Notes under the pieces: model-generated
What the model saw: the letters and a program-made list of their open reading frames with translations, nothing else
Database searches by the model: none
What the model was told of the DNA's origin: nothing
Assembly: GCA_029978705.1 (NCBI GenBank)
Contig: JAPOIY010000012.1
Span: forward strand, 1 to 64,000
Direction of reading: 5' to 3'
DNA length: 64,000 nt
Source of the DNA: Actinomycetota bacterium
GTDB lineage: Bacteria; Actinomycetota; Actinomycetes; S36-B12; GCA-2699445
Translations under genes and position numbers: made by a program
Shown here: piece by piece, positions 50,730 through 59,399 of the stretch
Layout: every line of letters begins with the position of its first letter
Position numbering within the stretch: position 1 is the stretch's first letter

Positions 50730-52333
50730 GTCGCCCCCGTCGCAGTCTGGCGCCGTGGGTCGGGCAACCGCAGGGCAACGAGGAGGCCGGCCAGGGCCAT
50801 CACGGCGGCCACCAGGAACGCCGTCCGGGTCGCGGTCACGAAACTGCCCCGGATCTGGGTGACCAGCGGGCCGTAGCGCACGTCCGCGGCCAGATGCGCC
50901 AGCACCTGGTTCCGCGTCCCCGTACTGTCCATCCCGGGGCCGGTGCTGAAGTGGGCCATCTGTTCGACCGCACCGCGCTGCTGCGCCGTCAGCTCCGGGT
51001 ACCCGGCCAGATCGGCCGAGACCCCACCCGCCGACATGCCCGTCACGATGCCGATCATCAGTGCCGACGCCAGGGCCCCCGCCCCCAGGCGTACCGTCGA
51101 CGCGACCCCCCCCGACAGCGACGTCAGGTCTCCGGGGACATCCCCGAACATCACGTTGGTCAGCGCGGAGAACGTGAGCCCGTAGCTGATCCCGTACAGC
51201 AGCAGGACGGGAGTCAGTAGCCACGGGGACTCCGGCATCTGGATGAGCGGGAGCAGCGCCAACAGCAGGATCGGCTGCGCGGCCAGCCCGACCACCGCGG
51301 CGCGGCGGTGGCCGACGCGTCGGATCACCGCGGCTGCGCCGATCCCCCCGGTCACCATGCCCACGCCGAGCGTCATGAGGATCAGACCGGACTCCATGGG
51401 GTCGGCGCCCAGGATGAACTGCGTGAAGATCGGCACGATCAGCACCACCCCGTACAGGGCCATGGACATGCCGGCACTGGCCAGCACACCCTCGCGGAAG
51501 GTGGTGACCTGCATCAGACGGGCGTCGACCAACACGGGCGCGCCGGTGCCGGACCGATGGCGTTCGACCAGAACGAAGCCGACCAGGGCGGCGATCCCTA
51601 CCGGTAGCAGGATCCCCACCGGCGACAGCCCGGTGTCCGTCATCCACCAGCCCTGCGAGGGGCCTTCCTGCAGGCCGAACACGACCCCCCCCATGCCCAG
51701 CATGAGCAGCAGGGTCCCCGGCACGTCGACCCGCACCGTGCCGGTGCGCACCCGGGTCTCCGGCATCAGGGCGAGCAGGCCGCCGGCGGCGATCAGGGCG
51801 AGCGGGATGTTCAGGAAGAACGGGGCCCGCCACGACAGCGCCTGCGCCAGCGCTCCTCCCACCAGCGGCCCGATCGCGACCCCCGACCCCGACGCTGTCG
51901 CCCACAGCGAGAACGCGACCACGCGGTCCTGGCCGCCCGGGAAGAGGGCGTTGAGCAGCCCCACCGTCGCCGGCGCGAAGGCGCCCAGCACCAGGCCCTG
52001 CAGCGCCCGGCCCGCCAGCAGTACCCCGAGGGAGTCGGCCATCCCGGTGACGAGGCTCCCGGCGGCGAAACCCAGCAGGGCCAGGACGGCCATGCGGCGG
52101 CGCCCGACCGCGTCGGCCAGACGGCCCATGAGGATGAAGGTGGCGGCAGCCGTGACGGTGAACACGGTGACCGTCAGGGCAGCCGCGCTGACGTCGGCAC
52201 CCAGGTCGACGACGATGTCGGGAAGCACGACCGCAGTGATGGTCTGGTCCATGACCACGATCAGCAGCCCCAGCAGCAGGAACGCGAACGCCGCCCATCG
52301 GCGCCGCCGCGAGCCGGGGGGCTGGTCCGCCAT
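50726..52333 (-). CDS. MFS transporter, DHA2 (14-helix) drug-export family
   Basis: A 535-residue major facilitator protein with about 14 hydrophobic helices. The motif A region is 'GRLADAVGRRRM' (~residues 70-81). N-terminal 'LLLGLLIVVMDQTITAVVLPDIVVDLG' is the DHA2 antiporter signature in helix 1, and 'GRALQGLVLGAF' follows. It would export a small molecule or drug using proton motive force. It is 2 bp downstream of the ATP-grasp gene and overlaps the NTF2-like gene, suggesting it exports the product of these enzymes, though it may be a general efflux pump. Confidence 0.92.
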   Translation of the reverse strand: MADQPPGSRRRRWAAFAFLLLGLLIVVMDQTITAVVLPDIVVDLGADVSAAALTVTVFTVTAAATFILMGRLADAVGRRRMAVLALLGFAAGSLVTGMADSLGVLLAGRALQGLVLGAFAPATVGLLNALFPGGQDRVVAFSLWATASGSGVAIGPLVGGALAQALSWRAPFFLNIPLALIAAGGLLALMPETRVRTGTVRVDVPGTLLLMLGMGGVVFGLQEGPSQGWWMTDTGLSPVGILLPVGIAALVGFVLVERHRSGTGAPVLVDARLMQVTTFREGVLASAGMSMALYGVVLIVPIFTQFILGADPMESGLILMTLGVGMVTGGIGAAAVIRRVGHRRAAVVGLAAQPILLLALLPLIQMPESPWLLTPVLLLYGISYGLTFSALTNVMFGDVPGDLTSLSGGVASTVRLGAGALASALMIGIVTGMSAGGVSADLAGYPELTAQQRGAVEQMAHFSTGPGMDSTGTRNQVLAHLAADVRYGPLVTQIRGSFVTATRTAFLVAAVMALAGLLVALRLPDPRRQTATGAT

Positions 52334-52335
52334 GG

Positions 52336-53703
52336 TCAGTCGGCGACGAGGAACGTGGGGACGGCGGACGCGCCCGAGGCCACGTTCGTGGCGCCTCGGT
52401 GGGCCAGCCGGGTCAGCACTCCGCGCACCCCTCCGTCGAACAGGAAGGGATCCGTGCTCGCGTGGAAACCGACCGGATCACGGGGGGCGGCGAGTGTCGG
52501 ATAGGGCTCGTCGAAGGTGCGCGGCTCTGCCCGTTGTGCCACCCACTCGCCGGCCAGCGCCTCCTCGATGGCGCTGTCCCAGTCGCCCTCGTCGTACTGC
52601 CAGCCCAGGTGGATGCCGTGACCGCCGAAGTCGTGGTTCGGTTTGAGGACCAACTCGTCGCGGTGGGCCCGCACGTAGGAGAGCAGGTCGACGTCGGTGC
52701 CGTCCGGCCCGGTGACCACACCTGGCACCAGCAGCCGTGTCCAGGGGATGCTGCGCCGGCAGGCGGCTGCCTCGTCCGCCGTCAGTCCGGGGTCCAGCCG
52801 CGGGTCGGTCACGAAGGCAAACAGTGCCTTGCGGTCCAGCGTCGACTGCGGGATGGGGTCGATGAAGCAGGCGGCGTCGGCCCGGGCCGCCGCGACCAGC
52901 GCGGCGCACTCGTCGGCGCGTCCGATCATGTCGGCCACGACCAGGCGACGGTAGACCAGGTCCACGTCTCCGGAGGCGTGGCGCAACCGGCCGTCGCGGA
53001 ACTCCAGCTCCCGGGGGTCGGCGAGGAACGCCGGTACGCCGGCCTCCGTCAACCACTGCACCAGCAGGCGGAACTCGCCCAGGAGGGGAGGGTCGTCCAT
53101 CCAGTCCACGATGGCGACGGTCGGGAGCCCGGTACCGCCCCAGCGGGTCCAGGCGTCCAGCAGCGATGTGACCGCCGCCTGGCGCAGGTCGAGGGGCCGG
53201 ATCCCGAAGGTCCGGCTCATCTGCGCGAAGATCGGCGTCGCGGCGAACAGGTGCATGAGTTCGTGGGAGAACTCGACGCCGCCGGGTACGGCGCCGTTGA
53301 GTTCGAAGAACCGCCAGCCCGTGGGCAGTTCGACGGCATCCAACCGCACCGACATGTCCCCGCGCGACAGCCGCACCGGCAGGTGCAGGAGTTCCCGCTC
53401 CTGCTCGGTGAACCGGCCGAGCGCGGGCAGCCACCGGTCGGGGTCGGCCAGGATCGCCGCCTCCGCGCGGTCGAGGGCCGACATCACCAGGTGGGACTCC
53501 CGCTCCAGGTCAGCGAACACCGACTCGCTGAGGAACCGGGGGCGGTACACCGAGCAGAAGGGCCGTCCCCGGTAGGTCAGACCCGTCGCCGAGAGCGCGT
53601 CCGCGAAGGCGGCAGCCTGCTCCTCGGCGTCGGGGGCCTCGGCCAGGCGGCGGTTCCACTGCTCGGTCAGCGCACCGGCCGCATCGGTTCGCTTCGGTGC
53701 CAC
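52336..53703 (-). CDS. ATP-grasp (circularly permuted type) ligase-like protein
   Basis: A 455-residue protein with features of circularly permuted ATP-grasp/glutathionylspermidine-synthase-like ligases: 'RFFELNGAVPGGVEFSHEL' (~residues 148-166), 'VDLVYRRLVVADMIGR', and the nucleotide-binding 'LVLKPNHDFGGHGIHLGW'. Such enzymes join a carboxylate to an amine through an acyl phosphate. The substrates are unknown. GTG 53703 has GGGAGGAC upstream, and TACCAT at 53730-53735 (minus strand) may be its -10, so it can be expressed apart from SURF1. It opens an operon with an MFS exporter and an NTF2-like gene. Confidence 0.75.
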   Translation of the reverse strand: MAPKRTDAAGALTEQWNRRLAEAPDAEEQAAAFADALSATGLTYRGRPFCSVYRPRFLSESVFADLERESHLVMSALDRAEAAILADPDRWLPALGRFTEQERELLHLPVRLSRGDMSVRLDAVELPTGWRFFELNGAVPGGVEFSHELMHLFAATPIFAQMSRTFGIRPLDLRQAAVTSLLDAWTRWGGTGLPTVAIVDWMDDPPLLGEFRLLVQWLTEAGVPAFLADPRELEFRDGRLRHASGDVDLVYRRLVVADMIGRADECAALVAAARADAACFIDPIPQSTLDRKALFAFVTDPRLDPGLTADEAAACRRSIPWTRLLVPGVVTGPDGTDVDLLSYVRAHRDELVLKPNHDFGGHGIHLGWQYDEGDWDSAIEEALAGEWVAQRAEPRTFDEPYPTLAAPRDPVGFHASTDPFLFDGGVRGVLTRLAHRGATNVASGASAVPTFLVAD

Positions 53704-53746
53704 GGGTCCTCCCAGGGTCGGCGTCCCCGATGGTAGTGGCCCGGGG

Positions 53747-54484
53747 TCAGGGGCCGCTGGCGACCGGCACGTCATCCGGCTCGGGCGTGGCGGCGTCCTC
53801 CTTCGCCTCCCGGCGCAGGAAGAACCACCACCCGCCGATCGTGATGACGGCGAACAGCAGCCACTGGCCCGCGTAGGACACATTGCGGGAGTCCGTGGGC
53901 TGGGGCGGGGGGACCGGGGCCAGCGCCGGGTCGCGCTGGGCGATGACGAACCAGTCGGCGGTGGTGGATCCCGCCGTGTCGTCGAGTTCGGCCACGGTGA
54001 CCCGCGACACCTGCGCGGCCGGCAGATCGGGCCCGGCGCGCAACGGGCCGGGCTCGGTGCGGCGGGCGTACCCGGTGACGGTGACCGGGCCGGTGGGGGG
54101 TGCGGGTGGCTGCTGCTGCAGTCCCTGCGCGAGATCGGCGGGGGTCCACCCGCGCACCACCCACAGGTCGGGGCCGGTGTCGGTCCGCAGCAGCGACAGC
54201 ACCCAGAAGCCGTTGGCCCCGTCCTGCGGCTGGTTGCGGACCAGGTACTGCCGATCCGGGTCGTACGTGCCGGCGGCTGTCACCGCCTGCCAGTCGGCCG
54301 GCGCGGTCACGGCGGCGGCGGCAACGGGGGTCTGGGCCAGGGCCGTGGCGATGGTGGTGAACTCGGCCCGCTTCTGCTCCGCGCGGTGCCACTGCCACAG
54401 ACTCAGCAGGCCGAACGCGAGGATGGCCAGGACCGCAGCGGCCGTGAACGCCTGCCAGCGTCGGGTCCGCAGCAGGTTCAGCAC
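53747..54484 (-). CDS. SURF1 family cytochrome oxidase biogenesis protein
   Basis: A 245-residue SURF1/Shy1 protein with the expected two-helix layout: helix 1 at ~residues 11-29 ('AFTAAAVLAILAFGLLSLWQWHR'), a large external domain, and helix 2 near ~213-229 ('GQWLLFAVITIGGWWFFL'). 'LWQWHRAEQKRAE' and 'VVRGWTPAD' are family motifs. SURF1 helps insert haem A into subunit I of aa3 oxidase, linking it to ctaA/ctaB elsewhere in the window. A charged C-terminal tail follows. Confidence 0.92.
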   Translation of the reverse strand: MLNLLRTRRWQAFTAAAVLAILAFGLLSLWQWHRAEQKRAEFTTIATALAQTPVAAAAVTAPADWQAVTAAGTYDPDRQYLVRNQPQDGANGFWVLSLLRTDTGPDLWVVRGWTPADLAQGLQQQPPAPPTGPVTVTGYARRTEPGPLRAGPDLPAAQVSRVTVAELDDTAGSTTADWFVIAQRDPALAPVPPPQPTDSRNVSYAGQWLLFAVITIGGWWFFLRREAKEDAATPEPDDVPVASGP

Positions 54485-54506
54485 GCCCTCAGCGTACGGC
54501 GGCCCG

Positions 54507-54851
54507 TCAGGTGCCGATGCCGGGACGGGGACCCTCGAGGGCGGCCAGGTCCGGCGGGGGAACGTGGTTCGGGCCGGTCTCCATGTCGCTCTCGCGGCCG
54601 GCGTTGGCCGCCACCACCGCGATGTACGGCAGCACGACGGCTGCCGCCAGCAGGGCCCAGCGCACCCAGCCCTGGGTGACGATGATGCCGAGGAAACAGG
54701 CAGTGCGGATGGTCATCGACATGAGGTACCGCTTGGCCCGGGCCCGCTGCTCCTGACTCAGGGGCGTCCGGGCGGACGTGACACTGTGCACCTCCGCCTC
54801 CTCGCGGCGGATGATCCGGGGCGCGTCTCCGGCTGGTGTGGGCAACGACAT
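54507..54851 (-). CDS. DUF3099 family membrane protein
   Basis: A 114-residue protein with two membrane helices (~residues 45-61 'MTIRTACFLGIIVTQGW' and ~64-83 'WALLAAAVVLPYIAVVAANA') and hydrophilic ends. 'SVTSARTPLSQEQRARAKRYLMSM' is the DUF3099 signature, a family confined to actinobacteria and often next to SURF1. The function is unknown. Its start shares a base with the tldE stop, so it may be co-transcribed with tldD-tldE. Confidence 0.85.
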   Translation of the reverse strand: MSLPTPAGDAPRIIRREEAEVHSVTSARTPLSQEQRARAKRYLMSMTIRTACFLGIIVTQGWVRWALLAAAVVLPYIAVVAANAGRESDMETGPNHVPPPDLAALEGPRPGIGT

Positions 54852-56209
54852 CAGTGGGCCTCACTCGCGGTCGACAGGTTGAAATCCGCCACGGCCAGAG
54901 CGGGCATCCTGGTGCGGTTGAAGTAGTCGCCCATCTCCCGCGCCAGGGTCCGTTCGGGTTCGCTTGCCCCCACGATACGGCCGAGGAGCGAAACCGGCGA
55001 TTCGTTGAAGCGGAAGTTGCCCGCGGCGCCCACGACCTCGCCGTCGCGCACGACGTACACCCCGTCGCGGGTCAGACCCGTGAGCAGCAGGGTCTGGGGG
55101 TCGACCACGCGGTTGTACCAGAGACACGTGACCAGCAGACCGGATTCGGTCCGCGCCACGAGGTCGGCGGTCGACCCCTGGCCGTGGCCCACCTGCAGCG
55201 TCAGGTTGTCCACGGCGGGGGTCGCCGCGGTGCCGAGCGCGGCCGCACTGTGGCGGGTGGTGATGAGGTGCCGCAGGCGCCCGTCGGCGATCCAGTCGGT
55301 CGGGCCCACGGGCAGGCCGTTGTCGAACACCGAGGCGGTGTCCGAGGACGCCGCCACCACCTCGAACGGCGCACAGCGCATGCCCGGCTCGGGGTCCGCG
55401 GGGTCGCTGGCCAGCCGTACCCCGGCACCGAGGAACTCGCCGAGTCGCGGGCCGGCGGGCCCGGAGAACACACTGCGGCCGTCGAGGGCCGCCCGCGCAT
55501 CCGCCGCGAAGTACAGGTCCACCATCAGGTCGGCGGTGGCACTCGGAGTGAGGATCACGGTCTGTCGCCCCGGCCCGACCGCCACCGGACGGGCCTGATG
55601 GGCCAGACCCGCGCGCAGCCGGGCGGTCACGGCCGCCACGTCCACCGTGAGCCCCGGGTCGGCGTCGCCCTCCCAGGCAGACCGGGTGCGGTCGCCTGAC
55701 TTCAGGGTGAACTCGGCGCGTCCCTGGACCTGCTCGTGCCGCAGCCGGGTTCCCGCGGTGGTGGCCAGGTATGTCGTGGTCACGTCGTGTTCGGCGTAGC
55801 CGGAGTGTTCCTCCGCGGTGGCGGCCGAGAACTGCGTACCCAGCCCCCGCGCCAGGGGGGCGAGCACGTCGGGCGACGTGAGTCCCGGGGCCGCGGACCA
55901 GTCCGGGGACTCGGCGGCCTGCGGCAGCGGCGCCCGGTCGGCGGCTGGTTCGGCGTCGGCCGCGGCGCGGCGGGCCCGGGCCACGAGGTCGGCCACGTCT
56001 TCGACGGCCTGGATCTGGCCGGAGACCGTCGCGGACCCGCGGTCCAGGGCGACGACCGTGACCTGAGTACCGGCACTCATCCCGTTGGTGGTCGTGGTGT
56101 TGGCAGCCCACCGCAGGTTCACCACGGACTCGTGGCTGACGATCACGGCCACTTCGGCACCGCCGGCCTGCGCCAGCGCCCGCTCGGCGATCTCCTGGGG
56201 CGCGATCAC
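54851..56209 (-). CDS. TldE/PmbA family protein, partner of TldD
   Basis: A 452-residue TldE-like (PmbA) protein. It has the TldD/PmbA fold but lacks the zinc-binding HExxxH, as expected for the non-catalytic partner. 'TNGMSAGTQVTVVALDRGSATVSG' and the C-terminal 'GLTRDGVYVVRDGEVVGAAGNFRFNESP' match the family. With TldD it forms a protease that degrades unfolded peptides or matures modified peptides in enterobacteria. The GTG start overlaps the tldD stop (GTGA). Confidence 0.9.
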   Translation of the reverse strand: MIAPQEIAERALAQAGGAEVAVIVSHESVVNLRWAANTTTTNGMSAGTQVTVVALDRGSATVSGQIQAVEDVADLVARARRAAADAEPAADRAPLPQAAESPDWSAAPGLTSPDVLAPLARGLGTQFSAATAEEHSGYAEHDVTTTYLATTAGTRLRHEQVQGRAEFTLKSGDRTRSAWEGDADPGLTVDVAAVTARLRAGLAHQARPVAVGPGRQTVILTPSATADLMVDLYFAADARAALDGRSVFSGPAGPRLGEFLGAGVRLASDPADPEPGMRCAPFEVVAASSDTASVFDNGLPVGPTDWIADGRLRHLITTRHSAAALGTAATPAVDNLTLQVGHGQGSTADLVARTESGLLVTCLWYNRVVDPQTLLLTGLTRDGVYVVRDGEVVGAAGNFRFNESPVSLLGRIVGASEPERTLAREMGDYFNRTRMPALAVADFNLSTASEAH

Positions 56210-57666
56210 CGGCCCGCCTCCCGTGCGCTGTTCAGGACGTTGACGTCGGCGAAGACCCCCGGCACGCAGCCGTGCGACACCGCCGCCACCTGGCCGGGCT
56301 GGCCCTTGCCGCAGTTGATCGCCCCGGCCAGGTGGTAGGTGTCGGGACCGCCCAGTGCGGTCAGGGAGTTCCAGAAGGTGGGCGTGCTGCCCTGGTAGAC
56401 GACGTCGCGCAGCGGTCCCACCGTCTCCCCGTCGCGGATCCGCTCGAAGCGCTGCCCCGTGAACTGGAAGTTGTAGCGCTGCATGTCGATCGACCAGGAG
56501 CCGTCCCCGACAACGAGGATCCCGTCCGCGACGCCGCCGATCAGGTCCGCCAGGGACCCGCCCTGCGGGTCGGGGAGCAGGCTCACATTCGGCATGCGCT
56601 GCAGCGGGACGTGGTCGCCCGCGTCGGCGTAGGAGCAGCCGTTGCTGCGGGGTCGGCCCAGTTCGGCGGCCATCGCGCGGTCGAGCTGCACGTCGACCAG
56701 GGTGCCGTCGCGGATGAGGTCCCACTCGCCGGCGGCGACCCCCTCGTCGTCCCAGGCCACCGAGGCCAGGCCGGAGGGAGTCGTCCGGTCGGCGCGGATG
56801 TTCATCAGAGGGGAGCCGTAGCGCAGCGAGCCGACGTCGTGCGGCCGCACGAAGCTGGTGCCCGCGTAATTGGCCTCGTAGCCCTTGATGCGGTCGTACT
56901 CGGTGGGGTGGGCGACCGACTCGTGGATCGTCAGCCACAGGTTCGACGGGTGCAGCACGAGCGTGTACCGGCCGGGCTCGACCGACGGGGCCGCCACCTT
57001 GGCGGCCAGATGCTCCGGTATCTGCTCCCACTCGGCGTCCCAGTCGTAGCCGTCGGGGCCGGTGAGGTACTCCCAGCCGCGGCCCACGGGAGGCGCGATG
57101 GAACGCATCGTGTCGAAACCGCCCGCATCGGTGTGGATGGCGGTGAACTCCGCGTGGGTGCGCACGCGGACCTGGTGCAGCCGGGCGCCGGCGGCGTCCC
57201 AGTACCAGGTCTCCTCCCGCACCGCGACCGCGTCACCCTCCGCGTGCTGCACCGCCGGATGGCGCATCAGCCGGGCGCAGCCGGCGGCCAGGAACTCCGC
57301 CCGCTCCCGCGCAGGCACGGTGAAGGGGTCGAGTCGGAACGGCGACGCCCAGTCCCCCTCATGCGGGGGTTCCGCGGCCAGCCGGACCGGCTGCGTGACC
57401 GTGGGCCGGGTGACGGCCGCCATCCGCAGCGCCGCGTGTGCCGCCCCGACGGCGGCGCTCGGCTCCAGGACGTCGGTGGCCGCGAATCCCCACGCCCCGT
57501 CGTGGACGACCCGCACGCCGAGGGCGAACGACTCGGTGTCGGCGTCGGCCAGGGCATCACCGTCGCGGTGGGTGTGCAGCGCGGTGCGGGTGCGCACGAG
57601 CCGGACGTCGGCGTGCTCGCTGCCGGCCACGGCCGCCAGGGCCGCGCGCGCCAGCCCGTCCACCAT
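56206..57666 (-). CDS. tldD: TldD family metalloprotease
   Basis: A 486-residue TldD. The zinc motif 'LTIHESVAHPTEYDR' (HExxxH, ~residues 247-261) is intact, with Cys in 'HLAGAINCGKGQPGQ' and 'SHGCVPGVFADVNVLN' near the C-terminus as further family features. ATG 57666 is chosen because AGGATGACGGC precedes it; the track start at 57732 overlaps the divergent SixA gene region. It pairs with the downstream tldE. The family trims leader or linear peptides in the cytosol. Confidence 0.92.
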   Translation of the reverse strand: MVDGLARAALAAVAGSEHADVRLVRTRTALHTHRDGDALADADTESFALGVRVVHDGAWGFAATDVLEPSAAVGAAHAALRMAAVTRPTVTQPVRLAAEPPHEGDWASPFRLDPFTVPARERAEFLAAGCARLMRHPAVQHAEGDAVAVREETWYWDAAGARLHQVRVRTHAEFTAIHTDAGGFDTMRSIAPPVGRGWEYLTGPDGYDWDAEWEQIPEHLAAKVAAPSVEPGRYTLVLHPSNLWLTIHESVAHPTEYDRIKGYEANYAGTSFVRPHDVGSLRYGSPLMNIRADRTTPSGLASVAWDDEGVAAGEWDLIRDGTLVDVQLDRAMAAELGRPRSNGCSYADAGDHVPLQRMPNVSLLPDPQGGSLADLIGGVADGILVVGDGSWSIDMQRYNFQFTGQRFERIRDGETVGPLRDVVYQGSTPTFWNSLTALGGPDTYHLAGAINCGKGQPGQVAAVSHGCVPGVFADVNVLNSAREAGR

Positions 57667-57705
57667 GCCGTCATCCTGCCAGCCCGGATACGTCACGATG
57701 GGGAC

Positions 57706-58209
57706 ATGGGCACTCTGATCGTCATGCGTCACGCCAAGTCCGACTGGCCCCCCGGGGTCCCCGACGAGGACCGTCCCCTGTCCGCGCGGGGACGCCGCGA
57801 CGCCCCCGTCGCGGGGCAGTGGCTACGGGACCACCTTCCGCAGCCACCGGCGGGGGCCGTCGTCTCCCCGGCGGAACGCACCCGGCAGACGTGGGACCTG
57901 GCCGGCGCTGCTTTCGGTGACGCCGTCCCTGTGACGTACGACCCCCGGATCTACGCGGCCTCCTGGACCACGCTGCTGGAGGTGGTCCGCGACAGTGACG
58001 GCGACACCGTGGTGCTCGTCGGGCACAACCCCGGGTGCGAGGAGCTGAGTGCGCAGCTCGCCGGGCCCGGCAGCGACCGCGCCGCCCTCGCAGCGATGGG
58101 GGTGAAGTACCCGACGGCCGGGATCGCGGTCCTGGCCGTGCCCGGATCCTGGCGGGACCTGGCGGCCGGGTCAGCCGTCCTGCGGGCCTTCGCCGTGCCG
58201 CGGGGATGA
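57706..58209 (+). CDS. SixA-type histidine phosphatase
   Basis: A 167-residue histidine phosphatase of the phosphoglycerate-mutase superfamily. The RHG-like motif is 'LIVMRHAKSDWP' (~residues 4-15), then 'LSARGRRDAPVAGQWL', 'VSPAERTRQTW' and the second His in 'VLVGHNPGCEEL'. The size fits SixA, which dephosphorylates His on phosphotransfer proteins in E. coli; a metabolite substrate is equally possible here. It is divergent from tldD with 39 bp between starts, and its end overlaps serB by 39 bp convergently. Confidence 0.9.
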   Translation: MGTLIVMRHAKSDWPPGVPDEDRPLSARGRRDAPVAGQWLRDHLPQPPAGAVVSPAERTRQTWDLAGAAFGDAVPVTYDPRIYAASWTTLLEVVRDSDGDTVVLVGHNPGCEELSAQLAGPGSDRAALAAMGVKYPTAGIAVLAVPGSWRDLAAGSAVLRAFAVPRG

Positions 58210-59379
58210 CAGCGCGTCGGCGGCCTCGATCTCCTCGCGGGGCATGCCCATCAGGAACAGCACGGAGTCGAGGAACGGCACGGTCACAGACGTGTCGGCA
58301 GCGTCCCGGACCACGGGCTTGGCGTTGAACGCCACCCCCAGACCCGCTGCCGCCATCATGTCCAGGTCGTTGGCGCCGTCGCCGATCGCGACGGTCCGGC
58401 TCAGGGGCACCCCCATCTCGCGGGCGAACTCCCGCAGCGCCGCCGCCTTGCCGGCACGGTCGACCACGGGCCCGACCAGGCGCCCGGTGAGACGGCCGGA
58501 CTCGACCTCCAGGTGGTTGGCGCGGACCAGTTCCACCCCCAGCTCGGCGGCGATCGGCTCCACGACTTCCGCGAACCCGCCGCTGACCAGGGCCACGTCG
58601 TGGCCCAGGCGGGTCAGCGTGCGGCACAGCGTTCGCGCCCCCGGCGTCAGTCGCACCTGAGCGCGCACGTCGGCGATCACGGACTCCGGGGCCCCTGCCA
58701 GCAGCGCCACCCGCTCGGTCAGCGACGCGGCGAAGTCGATCTCGCCGCGCATGGCGCGGTCGGTGATCTCCGCGACCCGGTCGAGGTTGCCCGTGTGGGC
58801 GGCCAGGAGTTCGATCACCTCGTCCTGGATGAGGGTGGAGTCGACGTCCAGGACGACGAGCCGCCGCCCGAAGCGGTCCAGTCCCACGGGTTGCAGGGAG
58901 ACGTCGACGCCCTCTGTGCGGGCGGCGGTGGTGACCGCCGTGCGCAGCGCCTCCGGGTCCCGGCAGCCGACCACGAACTCGACGGCGGTCACCGGGTACG
59001 GCGCGATGCGGTCGATGCGTTCGATGTTGCCCCCGGCAGCTGCGACGGCCCGCGCCACCGCGGCCACCTGACCGGGGGCCAGGGGTGCGGCCAGGATCGT
59101 GATGCGGTGCCGCCGCCCCCTGTGACGCTCATCGCTGCCGTCGGACACGCTGACGTCGATGTCGAGGTCCAGGTCCGCCGCCACGGCCTGCAGCCGCCGC
59201 GACAGGAGGGCCACGTCGTCGGGGGGAAGGCGCAGCAGGACCATCTGCACCAGCCGGTCCTGCAGCACCGACTGGCCCACGTCGACCACCTCGCCGCTGA
59301 GGGACTCGAAGACCTGCGCGCTCAGCCCCGGCCGGTCGCGGCCGCTCACGGTGATCAGCAGGCTGGTGTGGTCGCTCAT
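58171..59379 (-). CDS. serB: Phosphoserine phosphatase with two ACT-like domains
   Basis: A 402-residue SerB. Two ACT/ACT-like regulatory domains (~residues 5-80 and ~90-165) precede the HAD phosphatase. Motif I is 'VVLDVDSTLIQDEVIELLA', motif II 'ALVSGGFAEVVE' and motif III 'AIGDGANDLDMMAAAGLGVAFNAKP'. It makes L-serine from phosphoserine, and the ACT domains suggest feedback by serine, as reported for mycobacterial SerB2. TAGCGT lies nine bases before the ATG. The 3' end overlaps the SixA gene by 39 bp. Confidence 0.95.
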   Translation of the reverse strand: MSDHTSLLITVSGRDRPGLSAQVFESLSGEVVDVGQSVLQDRLVQMVLLRLPPDDVALLSRRLQAVAADLDLDIDVSVSDGSDERHRGRRHRITILAAPLAPGQVAAVARAVAAAGGNIERIDRIAPYPVTAVEFVVGCRDPEALRTAVTTAARTEGVDVSLQPVGLDRFGRRLVVLDVDSTLIQDEVIELLAAHTGNLDRVAEITDRAMRGEIDFAASLTERVALLAGAPESVIADVRAQVRLTPGARTLCRTLTRLGHDVALVSGGFAEVVEPIAAELGVELVRANHLEVESGRLTGRLVGPVVDRAGKAAALREFAREMGVPLSRTVAIGDGANDLDMMAAAGLGVAFNAKPVVRDAADTSVTVPFLDSVLFLMGMPREEIEAADALSSPRHGEGPQDG

Positions 59380-59399
59380 CGCGAGGACACGCTACCGGG

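Noticed and set aside
54851-56209. TldE as a broken copy of TldD lacking its zinc motif
   Set aside because: Absence of HExxxH is normal for TldE/PmbA, and the gene is intact and coupled to a complete tldD.
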